64,000 nucleotides of DNA from Limnohabitans sp. 2KL-51 (GCF_003063645.1 NZ_NESJ01000007.1:62001-126000), one strand, 5' to 3'. Shown: positions 41,617-51,427, numbered from the stretch's first letter. Numbers and translations are program-made. The notes: generated from the letters alone by a model not told the origin.

Positions 41617-42843
41617 TCAGGCCGGCCTGGGCTGACCAGGGGGCAACTCGGAGCGCAGCGCAAAAGCCATTTGCAGCATGCCCGCCAACAGCCCCACCAA
41701 CACGCCCACTTGCACGGCCCGGTTGTACGAGCCCATGGCATCGAACACCAGACCGCCTCCCAAAGCCCCCATGAAACTGCCCAGCTGGTGGCTCATGAAA
41801 GCGACACCGCCGAGCATGGCTTGCCAACGCAGGCCAAAGGTTTCGCCGATGTAGCCGGTGACCAGAGGGGCTACACCCAGCCACAAAAAGCCCATGATGG
41901 CGGCGAACACCAGTGTGTTTTCAGGGGTTGGAACCGACAGAAAATACCACGCCAGACCAAATGAGCGCAGCACATAAATGCCGCCCAACAACAACAGCTT
42001 GTTGTAACGCCCACCCGCCCATCCGAAAAACAAGCTGCCCAAGACGTTGAAGCCTCCAATCATGCCCAGCGCTTGGGCACTCAGCATCGGGTCCATGCCG
42101 CACAAATCGAGGTAGGACGGCAGATGTGTGGTCAAAAACACCAGCTGCATGCCGCACACAAAATAAGCCAGTGTCATCACCGCAAAAGGCGGGTGTTTCA
42201 AGGCGAACCGGGCCATGTCGGGGGCATTGTCTTTTTCGCCTACGGGGGAAGGCGGCACCGGCAAAGCGTCTACCCGGCCGGCATACCAGGCGGCGGGCAA
42301 GATGATCAGGGCCATGACGACAAAACCGCCCACGCCCACGCGCCATCCGTAAGCCTGCGACAGCAGCTGGCCGATGGGTGCCGCCATCAAGGCCCCCAAA
42401 GAACCCGCAGCGGACACAATGCCCAGCACCGTGCTGCGCAAGGCAGGCGACACCGGCCTGGAGGCCACGGCCATGGCGATGGCCGATCCGTTGCAGGCCA
42501 TGGCCGCGCCAATGGCCACCCCAGCGCCCAGGATCACACCCAGCAGGCCTTGCGCCAGACACAGCAAAGTCATGCCCAGGACGTAGAGCACCGCACCGGT
42601 CATCATGAGGGGCCGGTAACCGATGCGCACGGCCAAGGCCCCTGCAAAGGGCTGCAAAAACCCCCAGGCCAGGTTTTGCACCGCAATGGCCAGCGTGAAC
42701 TGGGACACCGAAATGCCAATGTCCTGGGTCAGGGCCGGCATGAAGACGCCCAGGCTTTGCCGCAAGCCCATGCTGACCGACAGCATCAGCGCAGCGCCGA
42801 TCAGGATGGGCAAGCCCGGGCGCAGTGCGGTCAAGAGGTTCAT
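41617..42843 (-). CDS. Major facilitator superfamily transporter
   Basis: 408 residues with twelve predicted helices in two halves. Family loops are present: G-Y-R-P-L-M-M-T-G-A between helices 2 and 3 (position of motif A), and a matching G-G-R-Y-N-K-L-L-L near residue 285. The charge and length resemble the oxalate/formate-antiporter-like and monocarboxylate carriers (OFA-like) of betaproteobacteria, but the substrate cannot be assigned. It is monocistronic. The 90-base gap to the next gene contains nothing notable. Confidence 0.88.
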   Translation of the reverse strand: MNLLTALRPGLPILIGAALMLSVSMGLRQSLGVFMPALTQDIGISVSQFTLAIAVQNLAWGFLQPFAGALAVRIGYRPLMMTGAVLYVLGMTLLCLAQGLLGVILGAGVAIGAAMACNGSAIAMAVASRPVSPALRSTVLGIVSAAGSLGALMAAPIGQLLSQAYGWRVGVGGFVVMALIILPAAWYAGRVDALPVPPSPVGEKDNAPDMARFALKHPPFAVMTLAYFVCGMQLVFLTTHLPSYLDLCGMDPMLSAQALGMIGGFNVLGSLFFGWAGGRYNKLLLLGGIYVLRSFGLAWYFLSVPTPENTLVFAAIMGFLWLGVAPLVTGYIGETFGLRWQAMLGGVAFMSHQLGSFMGALGGGLVFDAMGSYNRAVQVGVLVGLLAGMLQMAFALRSELPPGQPRPA

Positions 42844-42933
42844 GGTGTGCTTTGGTTATGCTTGAACACAATCTAACCGCACACACTCATGAACACTGGC
42901 CTTTATGCGACAGGCCCCGGAGTCATTCAAAGC

Positions 42934-43218
42934 TCAGTCAAAGATCTCGTGCAACCATGACTTTTGGCGTTTGTGGTGGTCACGGTCACCATGACGCCCA
43001 TCGCCATAGCCTGCTGGGCGTTGCATGCCCAGCCCCGTTGGCGGCGCATGCAGCGGCAGAGGTGATGCCGTCGGTGCAGCGGCCACGGCGCGGTCCAATA
43101 ATTTATCCAACTCGCCACGGTCGAGCCAGATGCCTCTGCAATCCGGGCAGTAATCGATCTCCACACCCTGGCGTTCGGCCATGACGAGGGGGGTGTCGTT
43201 GCATGTGGGGCATTTCAT
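42934..43218 (-). CDS. TFIIB-type zinc-ribbon protein
   Basis: 94 residues, start M-K-C-P-T-C with AAGGAA upstream. Two cysteine pairs form a zinc ribbon: C-P-T-C at 3-6 and C-P-D-C near 25-28, followed by R-G-I-W-L-D-R-G-E-L-D-K-L. This arrangement defines the zf-TFIIB (PF13453-type) family of small bacterial proteins. The C-terminus is histidine/arginine/glycine-rich (G-D-G-R-H-G-D-R-D-H-H-K). Function unknown; nucleic-acid or metal binding is likely. Confidence 0.82.
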   Translation of the reverse strand: MKCPTCNDTPLVMAERQGVEIDYCPDCRGIWLDRGELDKLLDRAVAAAPTASPLPLHAPPTGLGMQRPAGYGDGRHGDRDHHKRQKSWLHEIFD

Positions 43219-43429
43219 GGTGATTCCTTTGAATTTAGACAAGCGAAGCATGGGGATCAGACCTTCATCCATTTCCCTGCACCGCCTGGCAGCGCACGCC
43301 CTGAGCAGAATAGGGTCAGAACCCGCCAATGTGCCTTGCGGTGAAGGTGAAATATGGCCCGACTTTAAACGCCTGATTTCTCCCGTTAAAGCAGATAATG
43401 ACTGATCAACACTCTTAAAAATTCTGCCC

Positions 43430-44323
43430 ATGCGCACCACCTTCAACTACAAGCACCTGTATTACTTTTGGGTCGTGGCCAAAGAAGGTGGCATCACCCG
43501 GGCGGCCGACAAACTCGACATGGCCGTGCAAACCGTGAGCGCCCAGGTGCGTGAACTGGAACGGTCCTTGGGCTACGCCTTGCTCAAACCCGCAGGGCGC
43601 GGCTTGGTGCTGACCGATGCCGGGCTGGCCGCCATGCAGCAAGCCGACCAGATTTTTCAGTTGGGCGAAAACCTGCCCGCGCTGGTACGAGATGCGGTCA
43701 GTTCGCCCACCGTCCGACTGGCCGCGGGCATCTCGGACGGCCTACCCAAACTCGTGGTGCGCCGCATCATGCAGCCCGTAATGAGTGAACCTCATTTGCG
43801 CTTGCTTTGCCATGAAGGTGAATTCGACGAGCTGCTGGGTGACTTGGCCCTGCACCGTTTGGACGTGGTTCTGTCAGACCGCCCCGCGCCGGGCAACGCC
43901 AACATCAAGCTCTACAACCATGCGCTGGGTACGTCTCCGGTGTCGTGGTACGGCACCGCAGCGCTGGTCAAGTCGGCGAAAAAGAAGTTTCCAGCCAGCC
44001 TGGCCGAGGTGCCGGTGCTGCTGCCGACTGGCCACACCGCCGTGCGCGCCCGACTGGACCATTGGTTTGAACAGCAGGCCATCCGCCCGCGCATCGTGGG
44101 CGAGTTCGAAGACAGCGCTTTGCTCAAGACCTTTGGCGAAAGCGGCATGGGCGTGTTCCCGGCCGCAGAGTGGGTGCACAACGAATTGCTGGCGCACTAC
44201 GACGTGCAGCGCCTGGGAGCCTGCGAAGGCGTGAAGGAAAACTTTTTTGCAATCGGCACCGAAAAGAAAGTGCAACACCCTCTGGTGCAGCGGCTCTTGC
44301 AGGCCAGCGTCGCGGCCCATTAA
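43430..44323 (+). CDS. nhaR: LysR family regulator, NhaR type
   Basis: 297 residues. The opening F-N-Y-K-H-L-Y-Y-F-W-V-V-A-K-E-G-G-I and the helix-turn-helix R-A-A-D-K-L-D-M-A-V-Q-T-V-S match NhaR closely. NhaR activates the Na+/H+ antiporter gene nhaA in enterobacteria, responding to sodium. No nhaA gene is present here, so its regulon must be elsewhere, or its role differs. The co-inducer domain occupies about 90-295. It converges with the TerC gene. Confidence 0.85.
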   Translation: MRTTFNYKHLYYFWVVAKEGGITRAADKLDMAVQTVSAQVRELERSLGYALLKPAGRGLVLTDAGLAAMQQADQIFQLGENLPALVRDAVSSPTVRLAAGISDGLPKLVVRRIMQPVMSEPHLRLLCHEGEFDELLGDLALHRLDVVLSDRPAPGNANIKLYNHALGTSPVSWYGTAALVKSAKKKFPASLAEVPVLLPTGHTAVRARLDHWFEQQAIRPRIVGEFEDSALLKTFGESGMGVFPAAEWVHNELLAHYDVQRLGACEGVKENFFAIGTEKKVQHPLVQRLLQASVAAH

Positions 44324-44351
44324 GACACGCAGGCACCGCACTTCAGACGTG

Positions 44352-44369
44352 AAAAAGCCCCCAAGGCTT
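44352..44369 (-). terminator. Possible Rho-independent terminator of the TerC gene
   Basis: On the minus strand AAGCC-TTGGG-GGCTT is followed by TTT. A longer 9-bp inverted repeat, AAGCTTGAC (44392-44400) with its complement (44415-44423), overlaps the stop region and could add to the structure. Confidence 0.4.
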
Positions 44370-44415
44370 GTGGCCATGGAGGCTGGTTCAGAAGCTTGAC
44401 CGGAAGGTCAGAGCG

Positions 44416-45363
44416 TCAAGCTTTTGATGAGCGCACACTCAACAACATGGTTACGGCTAGGATACCGACCACCACACCCAGCGAAATGCTCACCGGGATC
44501 TTGAAGATATCGATCAGGCACATCTTGGTGCCGATGAACACCAGGATCACGGCCAGGCCGTAATTGAGCAGGTGGAACTTGTTGGCCACTGCCGCCAGCA
44601 AGAAATACATGGCACGCAAACCCAGAATCGCGAACACGTTGCTGGTCAGCACGATGAAGGGGTCGGAGGTGATCGCAAAAATCGCCGGGATCGAATCCAC
44701 CGCAAAAATCACGTCCGTCAAGGCGATCAGGCAGATCACCATGAACAAAGGCGTGGCGATCTTCTTGCCGTTCTCCATGGTCCAAAATTTTTCGCCATCG
44801 TAGTTTTGACTGACGGGCAACACTTTGCGCAGCAACTTGAGCGCCGGGTTGTCGTCCAGATCAGGTTCCTTGCCAGCCGCCCACCACATCTTCACCCCTG
44901 TGAGGATCAAGAAGGCCCCGAAGACATAGAGCACCCAATGGAACTCGGCCAGCAACCAGCCACCCACCAGAATCATCACCGTGCGCAACACGATGGCACC
45001 AATGATGCCGATCATCAAAACGCGCTTCTGGAAATGGGTCGGCACGGCGAAATAGGTGAAGATCATCAGGAAGACAAAAATGTTGTCTACCGCCAATGAT
45101 TTTTCAATCAGGTAACCCGTTAAAAATTCCAACGACTTGGTGTTCGCCAGCTCGACCGAGCCGGTGGTGTCCTTGATGGCCCACCAAAACAGGCCATTGA
45201 ACAAAAAGCTCAAGGCGATCCAGATCAGTGACCAGTTGAGCGCTTCTTTGACGCCGATGTCTTGGGCCCCCTGCTTTTTGAGCACCACAAAATCGACGAA
45301 CAAAGACACCAACACAATGGCGACAAAAGTGGCCCACAACCAAAGGGGGGCAACGGTTTCCAT
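44416..45363 (-). CDS. TerC/Alx family integral membrane protein
   Basis: 315 residues with about nine transmembrane helices. The hallmarks E-K-S-L-A-V-D-N-I-F near 88-97 and A-L-T-D-V-I-F-A-V-D-S-I-P-A near 212-225 contain the conserved acidic residues thought to bind metal. Members (Alx, MneA, YceF) export or handle Mn2+ and are often under an Mn-sensing riboswitch; none could be shown in the 255-base upstream gap. The gene is monocistronic. The tellurite-resistance name is historical, and Mn2+ export is the best-supported role of related proteins. Confidence 0.88.
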   Translation of the reverse strand: METVAPLWLWATFVAIVLVSLFVDFVVLKKQGAQDIGVKEALNWSLIWIALSFLFNGLFWWAIKDTTGSVELANTKSLEFLTGYLIEKSLAVDNIFVFLMIFTYFAVPTHFQKRVLMIGIIGAIVLRTVMILVGGWLLAEFHWVLYVFGAFLILTGVKMWWAAGKEPDLDDNPALKLLRKVLPVSQNYDGEKFWTMENGKKIATPLFMVICLIALTDVIFAVDSIPAIFAITSDPFIVLTSNVFAILGLRAMYFLLAAVANKFHLLNYGLAVILVFIGTKMCLIDIFKIPVSISLGVVVGILAVTMLLSVRSSKA

Positions 45364-45556
45364 AAAGACCTTTCAAATCAGACAAGACACATTCAAAGCA
45401 CCGGCTCGAACCACCACGAGATCTACAAGCCTGTGAACGGTTTAAAGTCTAAGGCAAAAGGCGCAATTTTTTGCTGACGAAAATGGCTTTATGCTCCCGA
45501 TAAAAGAGAGTGTGTCGCTGAAATTTTCTGCTGCAAATGCCACTTTTCGCCCATGT

Positions 45557-45595
45557 AAAAAAACCGCCAGGCCCTTGCGGGCTCTGGCGGTTTTT
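45557..45595 (-). terminator. Strong Rho-independent terminator of the liv operon
   Basis: A 12-bp outer stem AAAAACCGCCAG/CTGGCGGTTTTT and an inner stem GCCC/GGGC, followed on the minus strand by seven T residues. The flanking Ts and As make it function in both directions. It lies 23 bases beyond the last gene. Confidence 0.85.
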
Positions 45596-45617
45596 CATGC
45601 AGCAGGGGCTGCAGGCT

Positions 45618-46787
45618 TTACTTCTTGTCGCTGAAGTAGCCTGAGGTCACTTTCCAGCGGCCGTCGGTGATCTGCGACATGCGCGAGGCGTTGCTGCCCA
45701 AGCGCTTGGTGGCTGTGAAGGTCATCTCGCCAGTGCCGAAAATATCGGGCGGGATCACCATCGTGTCCATGGCCTTGATGATGCTCTCGGTGGTCACGTT
45801 GGCACCGGACTTTTCAATCGCGCGCAAAAACGAGTCGATGGCGTTGTAGCCGTAGACCGAGAAAACGGTTGGGTCTTCGTTGAACTTGGTCTTGTACTTG
45901 TTGGCCCAGAAACGGATGGGTTGCGCGGCCTCGTCCAGATAGGGGTGCTGGGTCGACATGGTGGAATAAAAGCCATTCATGGCGGGGCCACCCAATTTGT
46001 GGATCAGGTCGGTGTAAGACGCGCTCGAACCCATGAAAGTGGGGTTGAAGCCCAAGCGGCGTGCAGTGGCAATGCCGCCGATGGTCTCGCGGATGATGGT
46101 GCCCATGACCACAAAGTCACACTTGGAAGAAGCCAGTTTTTGCATTTGTGATGCGAAATCTGTGGCGCCACGCTTGTAAGTGGTGACTTCGGCAAACTGC
46201 ATGCCCATGCTTTTCAGGCCTTCTTCGGCACCACGGAACACTTCCAGACCAAATTCATCGTCCTGGTGCATGGCGCAGATTTGTTTGGCGTTCTTTTCTT
46301 TCACCAAAATCGGCAGTCCCAGGCGCATCTGGTCGTAATAGGTGGCAGCGAAAGAGTACTTGAGCTTGTGGAAGGGCTCGTACATTTCTCGGGCGGCTGT
46401 GATCGGGAAGAAGTTGATCACATTCTTCTGGAACTGCACCGGCATGGCGGCCATGTTTTGCGCCGTACCGATGTGGCCAATCATGGCAAAAATCTTGTCC
46501 TGGTTGACCAGCTTTTGCGCGGCCAGCACGGCGCGGCGGGGGTCATAGGCCGAGTCTTCGACCAATAGCTTGAACTTGCGGCCATTGATGCCGCCTTGCT
46601 CGTTGGCTTCGTCCACGCGCAGCATCATGCCCAAGCGCACTTGCTTGCCAAAGCCGGCCAGCGGGCCCGACAAATCCTGGATCGAGCCCAGCGTGATTTC
46701 GTTTTTGGACACGCCCTGCGTTTGGGCCATGGCCGCGCCAGCGGTCAGGGCCATCGCAGCAGCGACGAGGCTGAGTTTGAGTTTCAT
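45618..46787 (-). CDS. livK: Branched-chain/amide-type ABC transporter substrate-binding protein
   Basis: 389 residues, start M-K-L-K-L-S-L with GGAGA upstream and a Sec signal peptide cleaved after A-M-A. The mature part begins I-T-L-G-S-I-Q-D-L-S-G-P-L-A-G-F-G-K, the type I periplasmic-binding (LivJ/AmiC-like) fold. Related receptors in Comamonadaceae bind amino acids, aromatic acids or other carboxylates; the last gene of an operon with an acyl-CoA ligase suggests a carboxylate. No permease part is missing, since LivHMGF are upstream. It is about 50 bases after the ligase gene. Confidence 0.9.
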   Translation of the reverse strand: MKLKLSLVAAAMALTAGAAMAQTQGVSKNEITLGSIQDLSGPLAGFGKQVRLGMMLRVDEANEQGGINGRKFKLLVEDSAYDPRRAVLAAQKLVNQDKIFAMIGHIGTAQNMAAMPVQFQKNVINFFPITAAREMYEPFHKLKYSFAATYYDQMRLGLPILVKEKNAKQICAMHQDDEFGLEVFRGAEEGLKSMGMQFAEVTTYKRGATDFASQMQKLASSKCDFVVMGTIIRETIGGIATARRLGFNPTFMGSSASYTDLIHKLGGPAMNGFYSTMSTQHPYLDEAAQPIRFWANKYKTKFNEDPTVFSVYGYNAIDSFLRAIEKSGANVTTESIIKAMDTMVIPPDIFGTGEMTFTATKRLGSNASRMSQITDGRWKVTSGYFSDKK

Positions 46788-46837
46788 GGTGCAGGTCTCC
46801 TGTTGTGGTGATGGATAAAAGGGAAAAGGAAATCTAA

Positions 46838-48694
46838 TCAACGGTACATCGCCTCGATTTGCGGCGTGTATTTTTTCTCGACCAGTTTACGCTTGAGCTT
46901 CATGGTCGGGGTCAGTTCTTCGTCTTCTGCGCTCAACTGGGTGTCGAGCAGCCAGAATTTCTTGATCTGCTCAACGCGTGCGAATTTCTTGTTGACGCGG
47001 TCCACTTCGGCCTGGATCAGTTCCTGCACCTCGGCGCTGTGCGTGAGGCTGGCGTAATTGGAGAAAGGCACGTCGTTGTCTTGTGCGTATTTCTCCACGT
47101 TTTCCTGGTCAATCATGATGATCACCGTCAAATAAGGCCGCTTGTCGCCAATCACCACCGCATCGGTGACGTAGGGCGAGAATTTCAATTCGTTTTCCAA
47201 CTCGCTGGGGGTGATGTTTTTGCCACCAGCCGTGATGATGATGTCTTTCATCCGGTCCGTGATGCGGAAAAACCCTTCCTCGTCCACCACACCCACGTCG
47301 CCCGTGTGCAACCAGCCGTCGGCATCGATGGTCTCAGCCGTTTTTTCGGGCAGGTTCAGGTAACCCATGAACACATTGGGGCCGCGCACCAAAATCTCGC
47401 TGGTCACCGGGTCCAGGCGCATTTCGTTGTACTCGGCCGCTGGGCCAATCGAGCCGGGCTTGATGCGGTCGGCAGGCACGCCCGTCGAGGCACCGCAGGT
47501 CTCGGTCATGCCCCAGACTTCGAGCATGGGCAAGCCCAGCGCCAAATACCAGCGCACCAAATCGGGAGAAATGGGTGCAGCACCCGTGACCAAGAAACGC
47601 GCACGGTGGATGCCGATCATCTTGCGCACGTTGTTGAGCGCAAGCAGGCGGGCCAGATGAAAGCGCAGCTTGAGGCTGCCGGGCACCGGCTTGTGAGCCA
47701 GCACCAGGTCGGCCACCTGATGGCCCACCCCAATGGACCAGCCGTACGTGGCTTGCTGCAGGCCGCCCGCTTCTTTCAGCGCGATCATCACGCCCGAGTA
47801 AAACTTCTCCCACACACGGGGCACGGCCGTGAACACGGTGGGTGCGATTTCGCGCACGTTTTCGGGCACCGTTTCGGGGTTCTCGACAAAGTTGAGCTTG
47901 GCCCCGGTGTACATCGAAAAATACTCGCCCCCCATGCGCTCGGCAATGTGGCACAGCGGCAAAAAGCACATGCACTCGTCGCGCTCGTCGCGGGCAATCA
48001 GCGTGTTGTAGCCCCGCACGGTGTAGACCAGGCCGTGATGGCTGTGCATGCCGCCCTTGGGCTTGCCGGTGGTGCCCGAGGTGTACACCAAGATGGCCAG
48101 CTCTTCGGGCTTGCAAGCAGCGCTGCGCTGCATGAGCGTGTCGGGGTGTTGCTGGGCGTGTTCGCGGCCCAGGGCTTGCAGCTGCTTCAGGCTGATGACC
48201 TGCGGGTCATGGAAGTCGCGCAGACCTTCCATGTCGAAGACCACGATCTTTTGCAACAAGGGCAAGGTGTCACGCACGGCCAGGGCCTTGTCGAGCTGCT
48301 CGTCGTCCTCGACAAACAGCACGCGGGTGCGCGAGTCTTCGCACAGGTAATGCACCTGCTCGGCTGCGTCCGTCGGGTAGATCCCGTTGGACACGCCTCC
48401 GGCGCTCAGCACGGCCAGGTCGCACAGCACCCACTCGATGTTGGTGTTGGCCAGGATGGAGGCGGTGTGCCGGGCCTCAAAGCCCAGGGCCATCAGGCCG
48501 TGGCCGATCTCGCGCACGGCCTGGGCGGTTTCGTTCCAGGTCCAGCTGCGCCAGATGCCAAAGTCTTTTTGGCGCATCCAGACATTGGGGCCGCGTGCGG
48601 CGACCGCGTTCCAGAAGATGGTGGGAATCGTCTCGCCCGCCATAACGATATTTTTTTGCGGCGCAATGCCGGAGGTGTCCCAGAGTTTGCTCAT
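46838..48694 (-). CDS. AMP-forming acyl-CoA synthetase/ligase
   Basis: 618 residues. The P-loop-like Y-T-S-G-T-T-G-K-P-K-G is near 205-215. V-W-G-M-T-E-T-C-G (A5) is near 400 and G-W-L-H-T-G-D-V-G near 450. A C-terminal lysine region, T-P-T-M-K-L-K-R-K, closes the active site. The long N-terminal part matches FadD15-like long-chain or aryl acyl-CoA synthetases. It would convert a carboxylic acid and CoA to acyl-CoA with ATP. Its location between livF and livK suggests that it activates what the transporter imports. It may also supply the atu-like and beta-oxidation genes of the window. Confidence 0.92.
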   Translation of the reverse strand: MSKLWDTSGIAPQKNIVMAGETIPTIFWNAVAARGPNVWMRQKDFGIWRSWTWNETAQAVREIGHGLMALGFEARHTASILANTNIEWVLCDLAVLSAGGVSNGIYPTDAAEQVHYLCEDSRTRVLFVEDDEQLDKALAVRDTLPLLQKIVVFDMEGLRDFHDPQVISLKQLQALGREHAQQHPDTLMQRSAACKPEELAILVYTSGTTGKPKGGMHSHHGLVYTVRGYNTLIARDERDECMCFLPLCHIAERMGGEYFSMYTGAKLNFVENPETVPENVREIAPTVFTAVPRVWEKFYSGVMIALKEAGGLQQATYGWSIGVGHQVADLVLAHKPVPGSLKLRFHLARLLALNNVRKMIGIHRARFLVTGAAPISPDLVRWYLALGLPMLEVWGMTETCGASTGVPADRIKPGSIGPAAEYNEMRLDPVTSEILVRGPNVFMGYLNLPEKTAETIDADGWLHTGDVGVVDEEGFFRITDRMKDIIITAGGKNITPSELENELKFSPYVTDAVVIGDKRPYLTVIIMIDQENVEKYAQDNDVPFSNYASLTHSAEVQELIQAEVDRVNKKFARVEQIKKFWLLDTQLSAEDEELTPTMKLKRKLVEKKYTPQIEAMYR

Positions 48695-48697
48695 GTT

Positions 48698-49516
48698 TTA
48701 TCTCCAGGTTTTCTTCTTTTTCCAACGGCGGTCGGCGCGCACGCCCTCTTCCTTCATGCCCAAGTAGAACTCCTTGATGTCCTCTTTTTCACGCAAGCGG
48801 GCGCAGGTGTCTTCCATCACGATACGGCCGTTTTCCAGCACATAACCGTAGTCCGAGGCGTTGAGGGCCATGTTGGCGTTTTGCTCGACCAGCAAGATGG
48901 TGGTGCCGCGTTCGCGGTTGATGCGCACCACGATCTCGAAAATTTCCTTGGTCAACTTCGGGCTCAGGCCCAAGCTGGGCTCGTCCAGCAAGATCAGGTC
49001 GGGATTGGCCATGAGCGCTCGGCTGATCGCCAGCATTTGCTGTTGTCCGCCCGAGAGCAAGCCCGCGTCTTGCGCAGCCCGCTCGCGCAGGATGGGGAAG
49101 TAGTTGTACACGGCTTCCATGTCGCGCGCCACGCCATCGCGGTCCTTGCGGGTGTAGGCGCCCATCAGCAAGTTGTCGCGAATCGACAGCAGCGGGAACA
49201 CCTCGCGGCCTTCAGGCACATGCATCAGGCCGCGCTGCACGATGATGGCTGGGTCTTGCGCGGTGATGCTTTGGCCCTTGAACTCGATCGAACCCTTGCG
49301 CGGGTCGATGATGCCGCTGATGGTTTTGAGAATGGTGGTCTTCCCCGCACCATTGGAGCCGAGCACCGTGGCAATCTCGCCTTGGCGCACCTGCAGGCTC
49401 ACGCCGCGAATCGCCTTGATCGGGCCGTACGCGCTTTCCACGTTGAGCAGCTTGAGCATCACGTTGTCATCGGCCGCCTCTGCCGACGTGTTCAGTGTTT
49501 GGGTGGCTGCGCTCAT
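48698..49516 (-). CDS. livF: ABC transporter ATP-binding protein LivF
   Basis: 272 residues. Walker A G-S-N-G-A-G-K-T-T lies near 53, the signature L-S-G-G-Q-Q-Q near 157, and Walker B L-I-L-L-D-E-P near 175. The H-loop is not obvious (V-E-Q-N-A-N replaces V-E-H), as usual in LivF. The start (M-S-A-A-T-Q) overlaps livG as ATGA. The open frame extends far upstream but only as an overlap with livG. It pairs with LivG in the heteromeric ATPase. Confidence 0.92.
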   Translation of the reverse strand: MSAATQTLNTSAEAADDNVMLKLLNVESAYGPIKAIRGVSLQVRQGEIATVLGSNGAGKTTILKTISGIIDPRKGSIEFKGQSITAQDPAIIVQRGLMHVPEGREVFPLLSIRDNLLMGAYTRKDRDGVARDMEAVYNYFPILRERAAQDAGLLSGGQQQMLAISRALMANPDLILLDEPSLGLSPKLTKEIFEIVVRINRERGTTILLVEQNANMALNASDYGYVLENGRIVMEDTCARLREKEDIKEFYLGMKEEGVRADRRWKKKKTWR

Positions 49517-50346
49517 GCGGCACCTCCGGGCACGTAGTTTTCGCGACGCAAAGCAGAGACGTCGTCCACCGAGCCCAAATAGGCTTCGATGACGCCCGGG
49601 TCGCTTTGCACCTGGCTGGGCGTGCCGGTGGCGATTTCTTCGCCCTGGCTCATGGCCAACACGCGGTCCGACACTTTGGAGACCAAACTCATGTCGTGCT
49701 CGACCATGAGCACGGTGATGCCCAACTCGTTTTTGATGTCCGAGATCCAGAAGGCCATGTCTTCGGTTTCCTCGACGTTCAGGCCCGAAGAGGGCTCGTC
49801 TAGCAGCAACAACTTGGGCTCGGTGCACAGGGCGCGGGCCAACTCGACCACTTTGCGCACGCCATAAGGCAAACCTGCCACCATCGAATCGCGGTGGTGC
49901 TGCAGGTCGAGAAAGTCAATCACCTCCTCGACTTTTTCACGCGCATCTATCTCACCCGCGCGGGTTTTGCGGGTGAAGAACATTTCGCTCCACAAGCCGG
50001 TTTTGCGGTGGGTGTGGCGGCCAATCAAGAGGTTTTGCAGCACGGTGGCGTGCTCGAACAACTCGATGTTCTGGAAGGTGCGGGCAATGCCCAGCCCGGC
50101 AATTTGGTGCGCTGGCTGGTCGGTCAGGCGCAGCGTGCCATGCGGCCCGGCGTAGTCGATCACGCCGGTGGTGGGGGTGTAGATGCGGCTGATCAGGTTG
50201 AACACGGTGGTCTTGCCAGCGCCGTTGGGGCCGATCAGGGTGAAGACCTCGCCGCGCTTGACGTCGAAGCTGACCTTGTTCACGGCCAGCACGCCACCAA
50301 AGCGCACGCTCAGGTCTTGAGCGGATAAAAGGATGTCTGCGTTCAT
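49513..50346 (-). CDS. livG: ABC transporter ATP-binding protein LivG
   Basis: 277 residues. Walker [10 protein letters not shown] lies near 38, [10 protein letters not shown] near 175, and V-E-H-D-M near 211. The LivG-type signature [15 protein letters not shown] replaces the LSGGQ motif. ATGA overlaps with livF and livM show strict coupling. It powers uptake by LivHM. Confidence 0.92.
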   Translation of the reverse strand: MNADILLSAQDLSVRFGGVLAVNKVSFDVKRGEVFTLIGPNGAGKTTVFNLISRIYTPTTGVIDYAGPHGTLRLTDQPAHQIAGLGIARTFQNIELFEHATVLQNLLIGRHTHRKTGLWSEMFFTRKTRAGEIDAREKVEEVIDFLDLQHHRDSMVAGLPYGVRKVVELARALCTEPKLLLLDEPSSGLNVEETEDMAFWISDIKNELGITVLMVEHDMSLVSKVSDRVLAMSQGEEIATGTPSQVQSDPGVIEAYLGSVDDVSALRRENYVPGGAA

Positions 50347-51419
50347 TTCAGGCGGTCCGACTTCTGGAACGATTTTTGGCGCTTGAACAGGCCACGGCGG
50401 TAAAACGGAAACAGCTGGAACCAGGTCCGCACCTTGAGCCAGCGGCCATACAGACCCATGGGCTCAAACAGCACAAAGGCAATCAGCACCATGCCGTAGA
50501 CCGTACCCTGCAAACCAGCGGCACCGCCAATGGCGGCGGGCAAAAAGTCTTTGCCCATCGAAATCAGCTGGGGCATGACGATCAGAAAAATGGCGCCCAG
50601 GAAAGCCCCATGGATCGAGCCCAAACCGCCAATCACCACCATCAGCAACAAGTCGATCGACTGGATGATGCTGAACTGCTCGGGGGAGAGGAACTGGATT
50701 TTGTGGGCGTACAAAGCACCCCCAATGCCCGCCAACGCCGCGGACAAAGCAAAGGACAGGGTCTTGTAGCGGGCCAGATGAATGCCCATGCTTTGCGCCG
50801 AGATTTCGGAATCGCGGATAGCGACAAAGGCACGCCCGGTGGACGAGCGCAGCAGGTTCACGATGGCCAGCGTGGCTCCCACGGTGACGAGCAAGCACAA
50901 GAAATAAAACTCTTCGGTGCTGTCCAGTGTCCAACTGCCGATGGCGGGATAGCCCACTGACAAACCAGCGTTGCCGCCCGTCACCCGCTCCCAACGGGCC
51001 ATGCCCTCTTCAACGATGAAGCCAAAAGCCAGCGTGGCCATGCCCAGGTAAATGCCTTTGACGCGCAGCGCTGGCAAACCCACGATGATGCCCACGATGG
51101 CCGAAAACAAGCCCGCGCACACCAGCGCCAGCGGAAACGGCACCCCGGCATTGACCATGACGGCCTGGGTGTAAGCCCCCACCCCCAAAAACGCAGCGTG
51201 ACCCAGCGAGAACAGTCCTGTAAAGCCCGCCAGCAGCATCAGCCCCAGGCCCACCACGGCATAGATCAGTACAAAGGTCAGCTGCGCCAGCCAGTACTCG
51301 GCCACCACCCAAGGGGCGGCCACCAGCAACAAGCCCAGCAAGCTGTACCAGAACACATGGCCGCCATGTTTGGCCAGCTTCACGTCTTGGTTGTAATCGG
51401 TTTTGAAAATAAAACGCAT
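50343..51419 (-). CDS. livM: ABC transporter permease LivM
   Basis: 358 residues with about nine to ten membrane helices and long N- and C-terminal basic cytoplasmic tails. The cytoplasmic loop E-I-S-A-Q-S-M-G-I-H-L-A-R-Y-K-T-L, near residue 210, is the ATPase-contact (EAA-like) region of LivM permeases. The start M-R-F-I-F-K-T-D is nine bases after livH. Confidence 0.9.
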   Translation of the reverse strand: MRFIFKTDYNQDVKLAKHGGHVFWYSLLGLLLVAAPWVVAEYWLAQLTFVLIYAVVGLGLMLLAGFTGLFSLGHAAFLGVGAYTQAVMVNAGVPFPLALVCAGLFSAIVGIIVGLPALRVKGIYLGMATLAFGFIVEEGMARWERVTGGNAGLSVGYPAIGSWTLDSTEEFYFLCLLVTVGATLAIVNLLRSSTGRAFVAIRDSEISAQSMGIHLARYKTLSFALSAALAGIGGALYAHKIQFLSPEQFSIIQSIDLLLMVVIGGLGSIHGAFLGAIFLIVMPQLISMGKDFLPAAIGGAAGLQGTVYGMVLIAFVLFEPMGLYGRWLKVRTWFQLFPFYRRGLFKRQKSFQKSDRLK

Positions 51420-51427
51420 GCCGGGCC

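Noticed and set aside
45364..45540. Mn-sensing yybP-ykoY riboswitch upstream of the TerC gene
   Set aside because: It is expected for this family, but the conserved GGGGAGUA and loop motifs could not be placed convincingly; a covariance search would decide.
46859..49537. Open frame of 892 codons on the plus strand
   Set aside because: It is the antisense shadow of the acyl-CoA ligase and livF/livG; its composition is histidine-, glutamine- and alanine-rich without domains.
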